A program made the translations under genes and the position numbers. DNA of 64,000 nt from Hetaerina americana. Lineage: Eukaryota; Arthropoda; Insecta; Odonata; Calopterygidae. Below the pieces are notes generated by a model, which worked only from the letters and a program-made list of their open reading frames with translations, was not told the origin of the DNA and ran no database searches. Shown piece after piece: positions 31,482 to 45,500 of the stretch. The stretch spans positions 46,260,446 to 46,324,445 of the forward strand of contig JAKTNV010000001.1 of NCBI GenBank assembly GCA_022747635.1. Direction: 5' to 3'. Position 1 is the first letter of the stretch, and each line of letters opens with the position of its first letter.

Positions 31482-34400
31482 GTAATTCTTGAATTTCCTG
31501 CACAAATGAAACTATTCTTCGAAACATCGTCTTGTGTTCTGTTATTGAAGGCTAAAGTTCTACACACTTAGCAGTTTACCTGGAGGCAGCGTATAACTAA
31601 CGTGTTTGTGTTTAGTTTTCCAGCTGAATAATGATGGAGAACTTAAAAGATTTCCTCATTTGGAACTTTTCTGATTAGAATCTGTGAATGCTACTTATTT
31701 AGCAAAGGCCTAAATCTTCCCTAGCAAGTAGGGAAAGCCTTCAATAATTTGGCGATATATAAGAGAGTTGTGTACTAACTGGATTTGTGAGCGATGTGCC
31801 CTACTTATCGATACGTAAAAAAAGTTCTTCGTCTTGAACAAAGTATGTTTCTCCAAGCTGCTCTACCACGCCATTCTTATTTGAGTGACGTCTTCCATCT
31901 CTCATTTGCTCACTTGTGATTTATCCTTTGCCCTTCTGTTCCGCTTCCATTTTACGGATCTGGAACACGGGACAATACAGTTGGCATGTTGATACAAATA
32001 TTTTCCGATCCGATTCCCGTCGAACCCGAAAAGTTTTTCTTATAGGATATTTATTTTGCTAGAACCATCATGAATGATTTAACTTCATTTATTGTAGAGA
32101 TTTTCGGAGGTGAGGTCTTTTTGTCAATGGATTAATGCTCTACCTATCACCATCGAGTAGTGAAGGTTTGTTAATGAAATTGACGATTGACCTTGAAAGA
32201 TGTTTGATTTTTATGGAACCCTGATAAATCTCTCAGAATTTGGTTTCAGCGAGCGCGTCGGCGCGGAATTAGTACTCAGTATTGGGTTAAGATGTTTGAG
32301 TGCATTCCAAATACGTGAGATATTGGATAGTTCTATTTCCCTTGAATTCAAACCGACTGTCAATTTTGGCCAGGTAAAAAAATATTTTTACAAATAAATG
32401 CGCTTATTACCAATGTCTTGGTGATTTCTGGTCATTTTGTAGTTGCCGGATTTCATCTGTGGATTCAAAAATAGAGGGTCTAGCAAAATAATAACCGGAA
32501 AGGAGTTTATTACATATGGTGTCAGAAACAACAATAATCAGGCACAATGAAGTACTTCCTCCATTGGATACCTGTTGAGTTTTCTGCGTGGTCTTTTTTT
32601 CATTTTTCACTGTATGTACATACATTTGGGTTAACTCCCATTCAACGCATTTGCGGCGTCTGAAGATTTAGTCACGAATGCTCTGATCAATTGATTCTCC
32701 ATACACTTTCCAGAGGAAATTAAATACAACTTTGAAAATACTTGTTAGTGCAATTGTGTTAGATGGTGCTGATAGTATACCTTCAATTGGTTCATCTCCA
32801 AATGATTTAGTTTATTTATTGTTTTCAAAGTGATTGCAGTCATGAGGGAAAAGCAATTTATAACCATTGTTGTGGAGTTCCTGGATATTAATATAAAGGA
32901 AACTAGCAGTCAATTGATGTAGCTAGATTTTCATAGTCAATATTAGGTATTGTTCATGTTAAAATGTATTGAATATAGAGAATCCATAAAACAGGTTATA
33001 ATAGCTAGGGAATTTGTAGTATCTGTATTGTTTAGGAAAACCCTAAATTAAAGGACCACATTACTCAAATTGTTTTTTAATGTGATTAAAGTAACCTTTT
33101 ATGCATTGCTATTGTATTAACAAAGTAAACTCTACAGTATCAACTTATGAAGGGCATTATAGAATTTGTTCAGATCTATTTTGGATGGCTTTGCTAGCAT
33201 TACTTAATACCCTGGTATATTGTATTTACCCACAGTGCCTAGCATTGCAAGTACTCATTCAAGTGCTTCGTACTTTAAAAAACACTAGGGTCCCTGAAAC
33301 TAATTACGTTACCGCCAGAGTTCTCCTATCTGATCAGAATTCTGATGACTCTGATAGAATGCTGATTTCTTTCCAGAACATTGGTGTTTCCATTTATACT
33401 GTTCAGAATGTTATCGATGAAGTGACATCCAAATCCCAGATTCGGAAACTCGTGGTCTTACCCTATGAACTACAGATCAAAGAGCCAAATGCCGAGAGCA
33501 TTAAATTTAGTAAGTACCAGCACTTGTAGATAAGCCCTTTCAGTTTTAAAGTATGACTACTTTCCTACACCTGCAACTCCCTACCCATTGTGCTTTGCAC
33601 TATTCTGTTGATAAAACTTCTTTTTTTGTCATTTCATATAAGGGCCAACTAAATATAACGTTACTCCCTTGTTAATTTTGAAACTTAATCCAATTGAAAT
33701 TGGATCTTGCTGTTTTGCAATAGATTACAATGTTTATCTGACACAATATAACATATTTGTTACTGTTGTATAAATCTGAACTTTTTTTTTGTTCCAGTCT
33801 AACATCAAATCTAAGGCACAGATTGAGTTTCAATTTGCTACAGGAATACAGGTTACCTTCTTTGACATATGGGCTTATTAAAGTTATAATTCATAAGGTG
33901 TTCAAACCAAAAATATTTGCATTTTTCAGTTGCATTTCATAGAATAATCTAAAAATTCCTCTATAGAAACATATTCCATACACATTAAACATAAAATAAT
34001 GCTGCTAAATTTCTAAGTCTTAGATATAGATTTTGTGAATGGGTTTTCTTGTTGGGTTAATCCTTTTTTGTATCCCAATTGTTTATATTTTTCATTCCCT
34101 TTCTCAATATTGGTATCTATGGATACAGATGGTGTTGTACGGTGAATTAGTCCATAATGGAATATGATTTTGAGCATAACTCTTTGCCCTCAAGAGTTGT
34201 TGGAAAAAGTGCAATGGTTAATGAAAGTTAACCACATCAAATGATATATTTCATGGCTCAGTTTAAGTGTAAGGTGTGGACACTTGGGCATCTGAAATGG
34301 ACGAACATACTGATGTATATCCATACTAAAAAGACTTTGTACTTTTCCATAGATTTTTATTGTAAGGTACAATGGGTTTCACCAGCATGCAGCATCATTA

Positions 34401-37400
34401 GGTACAAATTTACTTAAGAAACAGTGCAAGAGTATGTACGCTCAGGACAGAGTTGGGGGGGGGAATGGGAAGGAGGGCCTGCGAGGGGAGGAGGCGATTG
34501 GGTGAGTTGAGGTGTTGGTTTGACCAATTCCAGGCTAGTATCTTAGAAAGGAGTGGGGAGGGGGATAGGAACAATTGCTCGTTACAAAGTGTCAAGTTGG
34601 GGTTTGCTAGGTGCCTCCTTATATCCATTTGCTCGAGAGCATCCATTTTTAATCCTTTTGGGAGTATATGTAATATTTCTGGGACAAAGTCACTGCTGTG
34701 GTCGAATTCTAGTAGGTGCTTAGCTAAGAGAGAGTTGATATTCTTATTTTGGTGACATCTTGCGTGTTCCTTGGCTCGTAATTTGACATTCCTCCCTGTC
34801 TGATTTACATAAACAATGTTGCAAATCTCACATTTCAGTCTATAAATACCTGATTTAAGAAGGCTACCCTGTGTGTCTTTACCATTGACTAGAAGTTAGG
34901 AGAGGGTTAGGGGTGTGTAAAAGGCTGCTTTGAGTGAGGTGGGTGGGCAGTTGGAAATCCTATATGATATATCTCCCAGAAATGGGATCGAGCACTAAAA
35001 ATCTTTAGAAACTGCGGACTGTGCGGAAGAATTACTATTTATGGGCCATTGATTTTTGTTTTTTTCCGAAGTAATTTATCAAGTAGCTTAGGGTTGTTAC
35101 CATTGTTGGTAGCTATATTAGTGATTGTCATGAATTCATTGTTGAAGTTTTTGGGGGGAAGGGAGATGTGTAGGAGGTGGTGGATCATCGAGTGGAGGGC
35201 CGCATGTTTGTGAGAAAAATGGTGGGAGGAATCATTAGGAATTTTTCTGGTCTGTATAAGTGGATTTTCTGTAAATGCAAACTCTTTTCCTTTATGGTAA
35301 TTGGCAAGTCGAGGAAGTTAATTGTGCTGTTGACGTCTTTTTCTATGGAGAAGGAAATATAAGATGGAGTGTGTTTAGGTAATTGAGGAAGGAGTAACTG
35401 GCAGTTGGTTCCTGACCAAATGCATAGAATGTCATCAACGTAACGGAACCAATAATCCATGTTTTTTACATGCTGATTGTCAGCATTGAAAAGATTTTCT
35501 TCTACAGAATTGAGGATGAGTTAGGCTAGGAAGGGGGAAAGTGGGGAACCTATAGCTAGCCCATCTATTTGGCTATAAAGAATTTGGTTGAAACTGAAAT
35601 AGTGTTGAATAACTGTCATTTTGATTAGGGAGACCAATTCATCTGACATATTTTGGGCAATGGTAGAATAATCAAGGAGTTCTTTCACTCTAAGCAAGGC
35701 TTCAGATATGGGCACACAAGTAAATAAATTTTTAATGTCAAATGAGACTAGTCTCACTTTTTCCGGAACATTGATTCCTTTTAATTTTTCGGCTAGCTCT
35801 ATTGAGTTTTTAACTCCCGTGTTTAGGTTTAAAACCTGTAAAATCTCGAAGCATAAAGTTAAAATTACGTGACAGAATGCAAGTCGGTGTAACGCATTGT
35901 ACCTTATAATAAAAATTGGTGGAAAAGTAAGAAGTCTTTTTAGCATGGATATGAAATACTTCCACGGAGTGAAGCCTGAAACAGTAGAATACATGCCGGT
36001 GTATGCTTCAATTTTAATAATAATATTTAAATTCTATGGTATTCGGCTCAACTTGATGTAACTTCATGATGAAAAGTGAATAATGATAACTCAGTAAGTT
36101 CCACTGATTTTTATTTTAAAAACAACTGGTTTCATCGAATAGTCGACATTATCAGGTACAATGTATAGGACTTTTTGACTTTTATATATGCATGGATGTG
36201 GTGGGAGATGTTTTGGGTGGATGGGAGGTGTGGTTTGGAGGGTGGGGTAAAAGAACTTGGAGAAAGATGGGGGGGGGGGAGGATAGTGACCAACCAAGGA
36301 AGAGGGTGGGGAGTGGGAGAGGACATAGGTGAAGTGCAGAGCGGTAGCCACGAGCGGTTGAGTTGACTTTCCGCAGTACAGCAAGTCCTGTACATTTTAC
36401 CTGACAATGTTGACTATTCGATGAAACCAGTTGTTTTTAAAATAAAAATCAGTGAAACTTACAAAGTTATTATTATTCACTTTTCAATGATATTTAATGT
36501 GAGGGTTCACTTGGTGAAACATTATGTTGAAATATTTTTTAAAACCAAGCTTTTATTTTATTTGATAGTCACTGATTTTTCCAAGAAAACTGGTGACTAC
36601 CACTGTTTGTCAGCAACTGATATTAGAGTGATGGCACTTACCTATCAGTTGGAATTAGAGTTTATTGGATCAAGTCACCTGAAGTCTGAACCACAGCAAA
36701 GTAGAGATATTAATTTTACAAAGCAGTCTGCGGAAAACCCAAGGGATATTTTTGGGTTTTATCTTCCTTCAAGAAAGGTATGAAAAAAGCTTTACATTAT
36801 AACCCATGCAATGACACAAATCAAGCATTTTTCTGTAACTTTAAGGGTGACAGCTGTTAGCTCATATTTTTTCATTTCAATGTGATGGCAAAGCATGATT
36901 TGGTATGATGATATGGTATCATCAAATATCCAAAGTAGTTATTTGCAGAATGAAGTATGTGCGTGTATTTTATTGCGTAGGCACCAATTCTGTATTTAAC
37001 ATTCAAATTATAGGCCCAACTCTAATGCTAGAATTAAAATTTAATTGTAACTGTACTTAACCTTTTTCCTTAACCTTTTTTTTTATTCAATTATCTGCTG
37101 AAACAGGGACACTTTTGTTGTAGAAATAAAATTATTCCAGAGTTCTTATTTATGGCCAAAGCAAAGTTAAGGTAGTTTGGTTTTCTTTGGAAGTTATCAT
37201 AGTCACCAAAAGTTTTGACCTCGAAAATTATTCATTTATGAATATAGGTTGTGTATTATGTCACCCATCGAAGTGGTATTTGAAATTAAGGATGTCACTT
37301 GCTATAAAATTTATAGAAAAACTTGTTTTTGTCATAGAGTTCTTTGTTTATGCTCTAGGTGTTATGGCATTGTTTTTTGGACCACTTTTATTATTGAATA

Positions 37401-39473
37401 TTTAAATTGTTAGTGCATGTGTTTCAATTATTGTGCAAGCATAAATTGTCAATATATTTGCTATATCAGTTATTGCCTATGAAATTGTGTCCTCACGAAC
37501 TGTTTCATTACATTTCAGCATTATTGTTTCACTGTCGTATATTTTTCAAATCTGGGGCACAATCTCTAATTTTTTTTATTTCTGAAGTCATTAACCTTTC
37601 AAATGAATCAAATACTATGAGCTGTTGAAATGGTTTTTAATATTAAGTGAATATGTCACTGATATCAGCACTGTTCTTTGATGCTGTACTTTTTGATAAC
37701 TTTTATATTATTTTCACAAGGTTTTGATAAAGAAGTTTGTTTTTCTGCAGGATTCTAAACCAGATAAGGACAAGAGTCACGAATTTTTTTCCTCTCCTAT
37801 TCTTCATGTCATTAATGAGTATTTAGGAGATCATTCTTATTTGTTGAATTATGCTGCATCTGGAATAGATTTGGCTCTATTCGAATTTCTAGTTTCTAAA
37901 GATGAAATTGAAAAATCTGGTGATTCAGTGTTGCCCATTGGCCTTTTCGAAGAATTTCCTCACATTATACGTTGGATGCGCCACATAAAAAATATAACTG
38001 AAGATATTAAAAGATCCCAGCCTGAAGATGAGCTGCTGACAAATGAAGATGTGTTTAACTTTATTCATGAGATGGTGTCTGAATATTACAGCACGGCGGT
38101 AAAGTATCTTATTATTTTAGAAAAACTTCTTTAGTCGATATTCCTAAATATTTTTTCAAATAGTGTAATGTATTAGTTTGCCAGAAAACCTCTCAATCAT
38201 AGCTGTTTAGGAAGTGAAAACCCAGTAAATAAATTGTCATCATTTGTATGTACTGATTATGTACATTAAGTTTAGTTTGACCTGTTGAAATTCAATTTTA
38301 TGTGTGGAAAGATATTGAAACTAAGTAAACTTTCACAATATTTTTATTTAACATTTAATAATGTTTAAAATTGAAGCAAAAGTTACACTGGTCAATGAAA
38401 ATATTTTAAATTGTTACTTATTGATAGGTGTAACATCTTTCTAAATTTAATGTGGTAATTACATTTTCTCAGTTGGAATTTTTTCCAGCATTTGCAGTAG
38501 AGGAGCTGCACATTTCCCATCTTTGTCCATGTTCGGCATTAGAAGTAGGGTGTCAGCCTAGCTATATCTTAAAGTTAACTTAAGTAGTATTTTTTAGTGC
38601 TAATCCTTTAGTAGTATTGATTGACTAAATGTTGTTGTTGAATTATTAAGATATGAAATACATTTGTGTGTGGATAGTGCTGAGGATAATGTTTGAATAA
38701 AACACATTTTGCATGGAGTTGAGGGCTCTTTTAAAATTGAGTACATTGTTTTCTTTTCACTTAAGAGATTAATTGTTTCCGTGTTCGAAATAAGTATTCT
38801 TGGTTATTTGCAACATTTGTATGAAGACTTCCTTACGGGAGCTGTTTTGCTAATTAAAGTTCACTCCCTCATGTATCCAATCACTCTAGGACTTTGCATT
38901 TTTCATATAATTAAATTACAGAGATAATCTGAAATCCCCTCCCTGTGGACCACAAATTGTGACATGGTAGAAGGGCTGGTGCATTCCAATGTTCCTAGAG
39001 CTGTGCTGTTGGGAGAAATGATATTTACTCCTGGCAGGATCACCCGGATAGGTTGCCCATGCCACCCATGCCAGATAGGTTTAAGGGTAGGAGCCAGACC
39101 AAAGGTACTCTTTGCAGCATCTGCCCCTCATTGAGGTGGCTGACAAGGAATCTTACACCGGTGGGATGGCTATTAAGTGATGGTGTCATGTTAAAAATAC
39201 TATTGAGAAAGACAACAGGCCACCTCAATTATTTATCCCAAGACTTTTAGGATGGATGCCATAATGAAAATGAGTCCTGACCACTGTTGGGCTCAGCTGT
39301 GTTTCATGCTCAGCAGTGGGGGAGGGAAGGTTTCTGTAGTTGTCATCTTATGAAATCTTTGCAAAGCATATGCAACAGTGGAAGGACACTAGACATGGGA
39401 AAAGATTGAATTAGTTAGAATAAGGACTTGGAATGTTAGACCAATGAGAAGGGCAGGAAAATTAGAGAATATA

Positions 39474-39548
<75 letters not shown>

Positions 39549-42500
39549 AAATTCACACGCTGTATAGGGCTCAGTACTGGGTGAACTCTACGATCACCTA
39601 CTAAACTGACCTTCGGGTTAATTACTGTGTTTATGGTTTTTTTTTATGTATATAATTACATTAGTATGCCTTCTGCCCTTTCTGTTTGCTTACGTGATAT
39701 CAGCCCTGCATTGATTATAAAGTGTGTTGAGAAAAATTATTGCTATTCATCCCACACCATCCTGCAAAAAACAGGATTTTGATTAACTAAGTATTCATCC
39801 TGTCTATAAATTATGAATTATTATCCATGTGTCTTTTATCTTTACAAAGATATTCTGAAGGTAACTTTAATTGTTTTTAACATTATTTCCATTTATTTTC
39901 ATGTAGGGTGATTGTATGGAAGCCATTCCATTTGCTGACGATCAAATTCAAGAAGATTCAGAAGCTCCCCTGGGTGATGATGGATTCTGTGATGATGGTG
40001 ATGATATACAGTCTTCAGAAGATGATGATGAAGGTTGGATAACTCCTAACAACATAAAAGATGCTATGAAAAAAATGGGAGAAACTTATGAAGACATAAA
40101 AGTTGAAGTTGGCTGCCTTACAACTGACTTTGCCATGCAGGTAATTCAAATTTTCCATGTCATTATAAAGCAATGTTCAACTCCATCTACTTTGTATAGG
40201 TCTCGCCATACATTAGGTATGAAAACAATCATTTACATAGAAAGTTTAGATTACTTGATAAATAAACAGTAATTCAAATTCCAGCTGGTTACTGGTTAGT
40301 GAAATGAAAGTTAGTAAAGTAATTAACCTTTAAACCTTTCTATTTACAACCAGATGAATCAAAATTGACATAGTTATTGTATCAAATAATTTATAAACTG
40401 GACTTAAGCAATGGATGCCATCAATATGTAAGATTGTTGACAATGCATGTGTTGGAAGAATTCCAATCACAGTGGCCATTCCTTGAGATTCAATTGATGA
40501 TGACCAGCTGCAAGTTTTTATAACTCTTGGTATAAGTTCTTTTGTTGATATAATTTGTCAAGAGTACCTTTGGTTTATAAGTGGTGGAGACTTGATTGAT
40601 AATAGAGCTATCCAAACCTTCATCATTATTAAGTTAAAAAATGGAATGATCGACTAAATTCTTCATGTTAAGTAGTTCCGTCATTTAAGTCTTTGTAGTG
40701 ATGAAGTACCATTGCTCATCCCTCGAAGGATTTTATATTTGAAAATCAGCTGAAAATAAACAAAATTGAGAGGGACTATAAAAATCCTTAGGAAATTCCA
40801 ATGCCAAAGGAAATTAAAATATCAAGGTATCACCTCTTCGTACAACACAAAAATAATGGACTTAAATTTAATATAGTCATTGAGTTCATCTCTTCGGTAA
40901 GCATCCAGGAAACAAGATATCTGCTCTGTTCCCACTGGTTAACCATCCTTGAAAACTGGGAATATGGAAAAAATCTTGATTCAAGCGGTAAAACCTAGAA
41001 TTTTTGGAGAATGATGCTATATTATCTGAAAGTAGATACTGGACAGTGGTAGGATAAAAAACTTATTTAAATTGAATGTAAATGACTAATATAGAGATTT
41101 TGTTAAATTAATGGCCCTGTGTGTTATGTACTCTGCAATAAGGTAAATAATCTTGTGCAATGTAACTATTCAATTATAAGATTTGCTGCAAAATATCAAA
41201 GCTTAATTTATTCTCATTTTGTCCTTCAGTGTTTTCCTTTGGGAAAAATCAGTGGCAGAGGTGAATATTCAGATGTAAGGGCCATTAATCTGAAGGAATG
41301 ACTAATCTAGAGATTTTTTTAAATTAATGGCTCTGTGTGCTATGTACTCTGCAAGAAGTTAAATAATCTTGTTCAATGTAATTATTCAATGATAAGATTT
41401 GCTGCAAAATATAAAAGCTTAATCATTTTCATTTTGTCCTTCATTGTTTTCCTTTGGGAAAAATCAGTGGCAGAGGTCAATATTCAGATGTAAGGGCCAT
41501 TAATCTGAAGGAAGGATGTCCAGATATTTTAAATTGTGACTACTGATGTGTATTTGAAGGACTTTGTGGTAGTGCTAAAAATTTTAAATATATAAGTAAA
41601 TTTATGAAAAGATATATCCAAAGTATGCATAATGAAGGAACAAGATTAAAATATCATCATCATAGATTTGAAAGTCTTCATTTTTAACCTTTTGTGGGAG
41701 AACAATTTAGCCACTTACAGGCAAAATTTTGACTAGAGTATGACCCAGTTTTTAGTCTATAATTAAGGGAGTCATGCTCTGAAATAGATTAAATAGCATG
41801 TGACGCGGTATTTAATTCATAGATAAATTTTCCCCGATACCGCGAGACAAGGGAGGCCGCGACTCTACTTGTTTTGAGGGCGCCAGGCTAGCCGCATGGC
41901 TAGCCGCAGAGTCACGCCGCTGGCTGTCACCTGGCCCATCACACTCCTCGTCCCAGGGGAGGGCTCGCTCACCTTTTATGTGCCCCGGGGTGGGCAGCGG
42001 CTCTTCAGCTGAAATCACGAGAGACGCTAGGAGGCGCATAAAAATGGACTACGACGAGTTAACTTCACAAGAACTATTTATTATCACAAGAAAAGGTGTG
42101 GGCGCTCCCAAGCAAACATGACGCGCGGTGCCGACGCCTGCTGGGCCACGATGTTGGGTGGCCGCTCGGCGGCAGCCGAAGATGGCCGCCTCGCTGTCGA
42201 CTGCTGGGTCCCGATGTTCCGGTCGGGGCCTGCGGGGGGCCCACACGGCGAGGTCGGTTGCTGGCACGCGCACCCCCGGTGTTCGCAGGCTGTCGGTGAC
42301 TCGACGATGATAGCACACGACCTTCTCTCTCGGACATCTCACAACGAACTCTGCTTCCCACGTGTTGGCCGGCACTCTCCGCGCGCGGCGCGCTCCGCTC
42401 CTCTTTTTTCTTACATACATTGTCGGCGCCCACAGATAGCGCCCCGCCGTTCTACGGCTCGCGAGAGAGGCGCGCGTATTCGAACTGGGCAAGTGACGCT

Positions 42501-45500
42501 GCGCCAAGCACAACGTCACATACCCCCTCCCTAAGCCGGACACTCGTCCGAGTGGACCGCTTACAAACGAGCCTGCAACTGAAACCTATGAACACAATAT
42601 AATAACAACAATTTCACAGATTTCTACCAGTAGTTCACTCAGTTTTGAGATTCTGTCCTCAGCTATTGGATAGAAAATGTATAGCACAACTTTTTCCAAT
42701 TTTAACCACATTCTCTATGAACATCAAGTAATACATTTGGTATGAACAAACTTTTGGCATGAATCTTTCATACATTCCAAGGGAATTTCTCACAAAATTT
42801 CAACAAAATCATCACTCGCTCAGATAATTCACTCTATAAAAGGCAGTACGTCCTCAGCTCAAACACATCACACCTCGTTTTCAAACTTTCATTCACCACA
42901 ATTCAAGGGCTATGTGCCATAGCAACAATAATGTCCGACAGAGATTTTCACATTATTGAAAAATAAATCGCTCACTTTGACACACAGACAAGATAACATG
43001 AGGCATACACACAATGCTGACCTATTACATAATACCAAAATTCATAAGGAATTTTTTTGAGAGTGTGCTCCGTGGGCTTGGCGCTCGGAGGACTCACCAC
43101 TTTGACGAGTGGATCTTGGTGCTATATATCTTTTCAAGTCGCCAACATCTACTTTCGCGTTTTGCTTATTGGAACGCGTTTCTACGATATAAACTGTTGG
43201 AGACAGTTTTTTTAGTATCGCGATTGGCCCTTCAAATTTAGGGGCTAGCTTGGCTGAAAACCTATCAATCCCACTGGACAGATGGTGGGTCCTACGCATT
43301 ACTAGGTCTCCTACATTAAATTCGATGTTTCTTCTACCCTTATTATACGCTTGCGCCTGTTTTTTCTGAGCTTTCTCTATATTCTCGGCTACTAAATCTC
43401 GTAATAAGCCTAACCTATCGGCCCTCTTTTTCCACGCTTGTGGATCCAATCTGCTCTCTATGCCTTCCCCCTTCTCAAGCTCGCGCCGCAAACTCTTCAC
43501 TGGCAGTGGATGCCTTCCGAAGTTCAAGTAGGCTGGCGAGATCTTAGTCGAGGCCTGCTTCGCGGTGTTGACTGCATGCCTTAGTTCGTGTAAATGCTGA
43601 TCCCAATCTCTATGGTCTATTTCTACAAACATCGCGATGGCCGTCTTCAGTGTTCGATTGGATCTTTCCACTGGGTTTGCCTGAGCATGGTATGGAGGCG
43701 TTGTTGTATGCGTTATTCCATACTCTGCCAATGCTTCTCTTACGCATTTGTTATCAAACTCTTTTCCATTATCTGTCAAGAGATACTCCAGCGTTCCCCA
43801 GCGAAATAGGACAAGCTCCTCAAGTGCTTTAACCACGTTTGCCCCTGTAGCAGCTCTGACCGCCTTTAGCTCCACCCATCTTGAAAATAAGTCCTGAAAG
43901 ATTATTAAGTACTTGTTCTTGGCTTTGCTAAGCGGAAACTCCATGAGATCTGCTGCTACGACGCTCCATGGTCTCTCTACCGTTCTTTTACCCAATAGTC
44001 CCTGAGGCGCTTGCTGCGACGTTTTGAACTGTTGACATTCCTGACATTGCCTCACAAAGTTGTGAATGTCGTGATAGGCCCCTCTCCAATAGTAATCTCG
44101 TACGACTCGATCGAATGTCTTTTCCACTCCGAGGTGGCCCGATGAAGGTTCACAATGGGCATCCCTGATGACCCGCTCTCGACATTCTTTTGGAAGCACG
44201 AGTTTCCAGCCCTCTTCACAATCAGCGATTGGATCGAGCAGCTCATCGTACTTGTAACGATACAAGTGGCCCGCTTCGACCTTCCAATTTTTATACCTCT
44301 CCGGATATTTGCTGACTTCCTCGACTCTGCGTTGGTAGTCCTCATCCTTTACTTCCGTAATTTCAGCGATCTTCTCTTCGCCAGAAAGTTGCTCGTACAT
44401 ACGAGATAGTGCATCAGGCAAATCATGGATTTTACCTCGACGATGCACCACCTCGAAGTCCCACTGCTGCAACTCCAGCGCCCATCTCGCGAGCCTACCC
44501 GTAGGTTCCTTGAGATTTCGCAGGAATTGGAGTGCGGAGTGGTCTGTGATCACGAGGAACTTGTAGCCCTCTAAATAAGGCCTTAGTTTTTTTATGGCCC
44601 ATAGAATAGCTAACAACTCTCTCTCTGTCGTCGTATAGTTTTTCTCAGCTGATGTGAGAACTCGGCTGACATAAACGATTGGATGTTCTCCGTCCTCATT
44701 CACTTGAGAAAGAACACCTCCAATTGCTTCACTACTCGCATCAGTTTGTACGATGAAGGGTTTAGAGAAGTCCGGCCTTGCCAAGACCGGGGCTTCTGTA
44801 ATGGCCCTTTTGTATGTCTCAAACACTTTCTGCTGTTCCTCTGTCCATTCCCACTCTTGACCTTTGTGCAATAACTTGACCAATGGAAGCTTGATTTCCG
44901 AATCGTCCTTTATGAACCGAGCGTACCATCCAATCATACCAAGAAATCGTCTTAGTTGTTTGAGGTTAGATGGTGCTGGATAATTCACGACTGGAGCTAT
45001 CTTTTCCGGATCTGGTCTAAGTCCCTCTGCGTCTAACAGATATCCAAGATATGCAGCCCTGGTACAACAAAACTCGCTCTTCTCCTTATTGATTACTAGC
45101 CCTGCCGTCACACTCGCTAAACTCACTCTAGGCGTGGACTCCACGCCGACTCCCCCTCCCTGAACCGGACACAGCCTATCAGGTTTGTCCTCAATGGTTA
45201 CAGGGTATGTCACACTCTCACTCGACTCATTCCGGCCCGTCCCTTTGTCGGAACAAAACCGATCCAGAGTGAACAGTACTTGAGGTAATTTCTCATAATC
45301 GCTCTCCTGCTCTGATTTCGGGCCCGCGTGAAGCGACTGGGCAGAATCTACATTCCACGCATGTCTCGGCGGGCTTTGTGGCACCGACGAGATGCTCTGA
45401 GGCCTCTCACTCATTCTCTCACTCATTCTCTCACTCTCTGCTTGCTTTGGCGGCTGGAGACAGGCTGGCCTGTTCGATCCTACCAAAGACTTGACCCTTT

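Noticed and set aside
33101..33376. Open frame continuing upstream of NOB1 exon 2
   Set aside because: The part before 33,377 has no NOB1 similarity and contains the acceptor; exon 1 at 31,416 supplies the conserved N-terminus.
37751..38098. Exon 4 as a stray exon or retrocopy of a cysteinyl-tRNA synthetase or eEF1B gene
   Set aside because: No other part of such a gene lies nearby on either strand, and both splice sites fit NOB1 phase 0; kept as a NOB1 exon, with this alternative to be tested by cDNA.
38709..38927. Short plus-strand frame rich in hydrophobic residues in NOB1 intron 4
   Set aside because: AT-rich intron translation resembles a membrane protein by composition alone; no family similarity.
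42049..42543. Long open frames on both strands inside the LTRs (also at 49,215-49,748)
   Set aside because: They are present identically in both LTRs, overlap on both strands and show no known domain. GC-rich LTR sequence explains the lack of stops.
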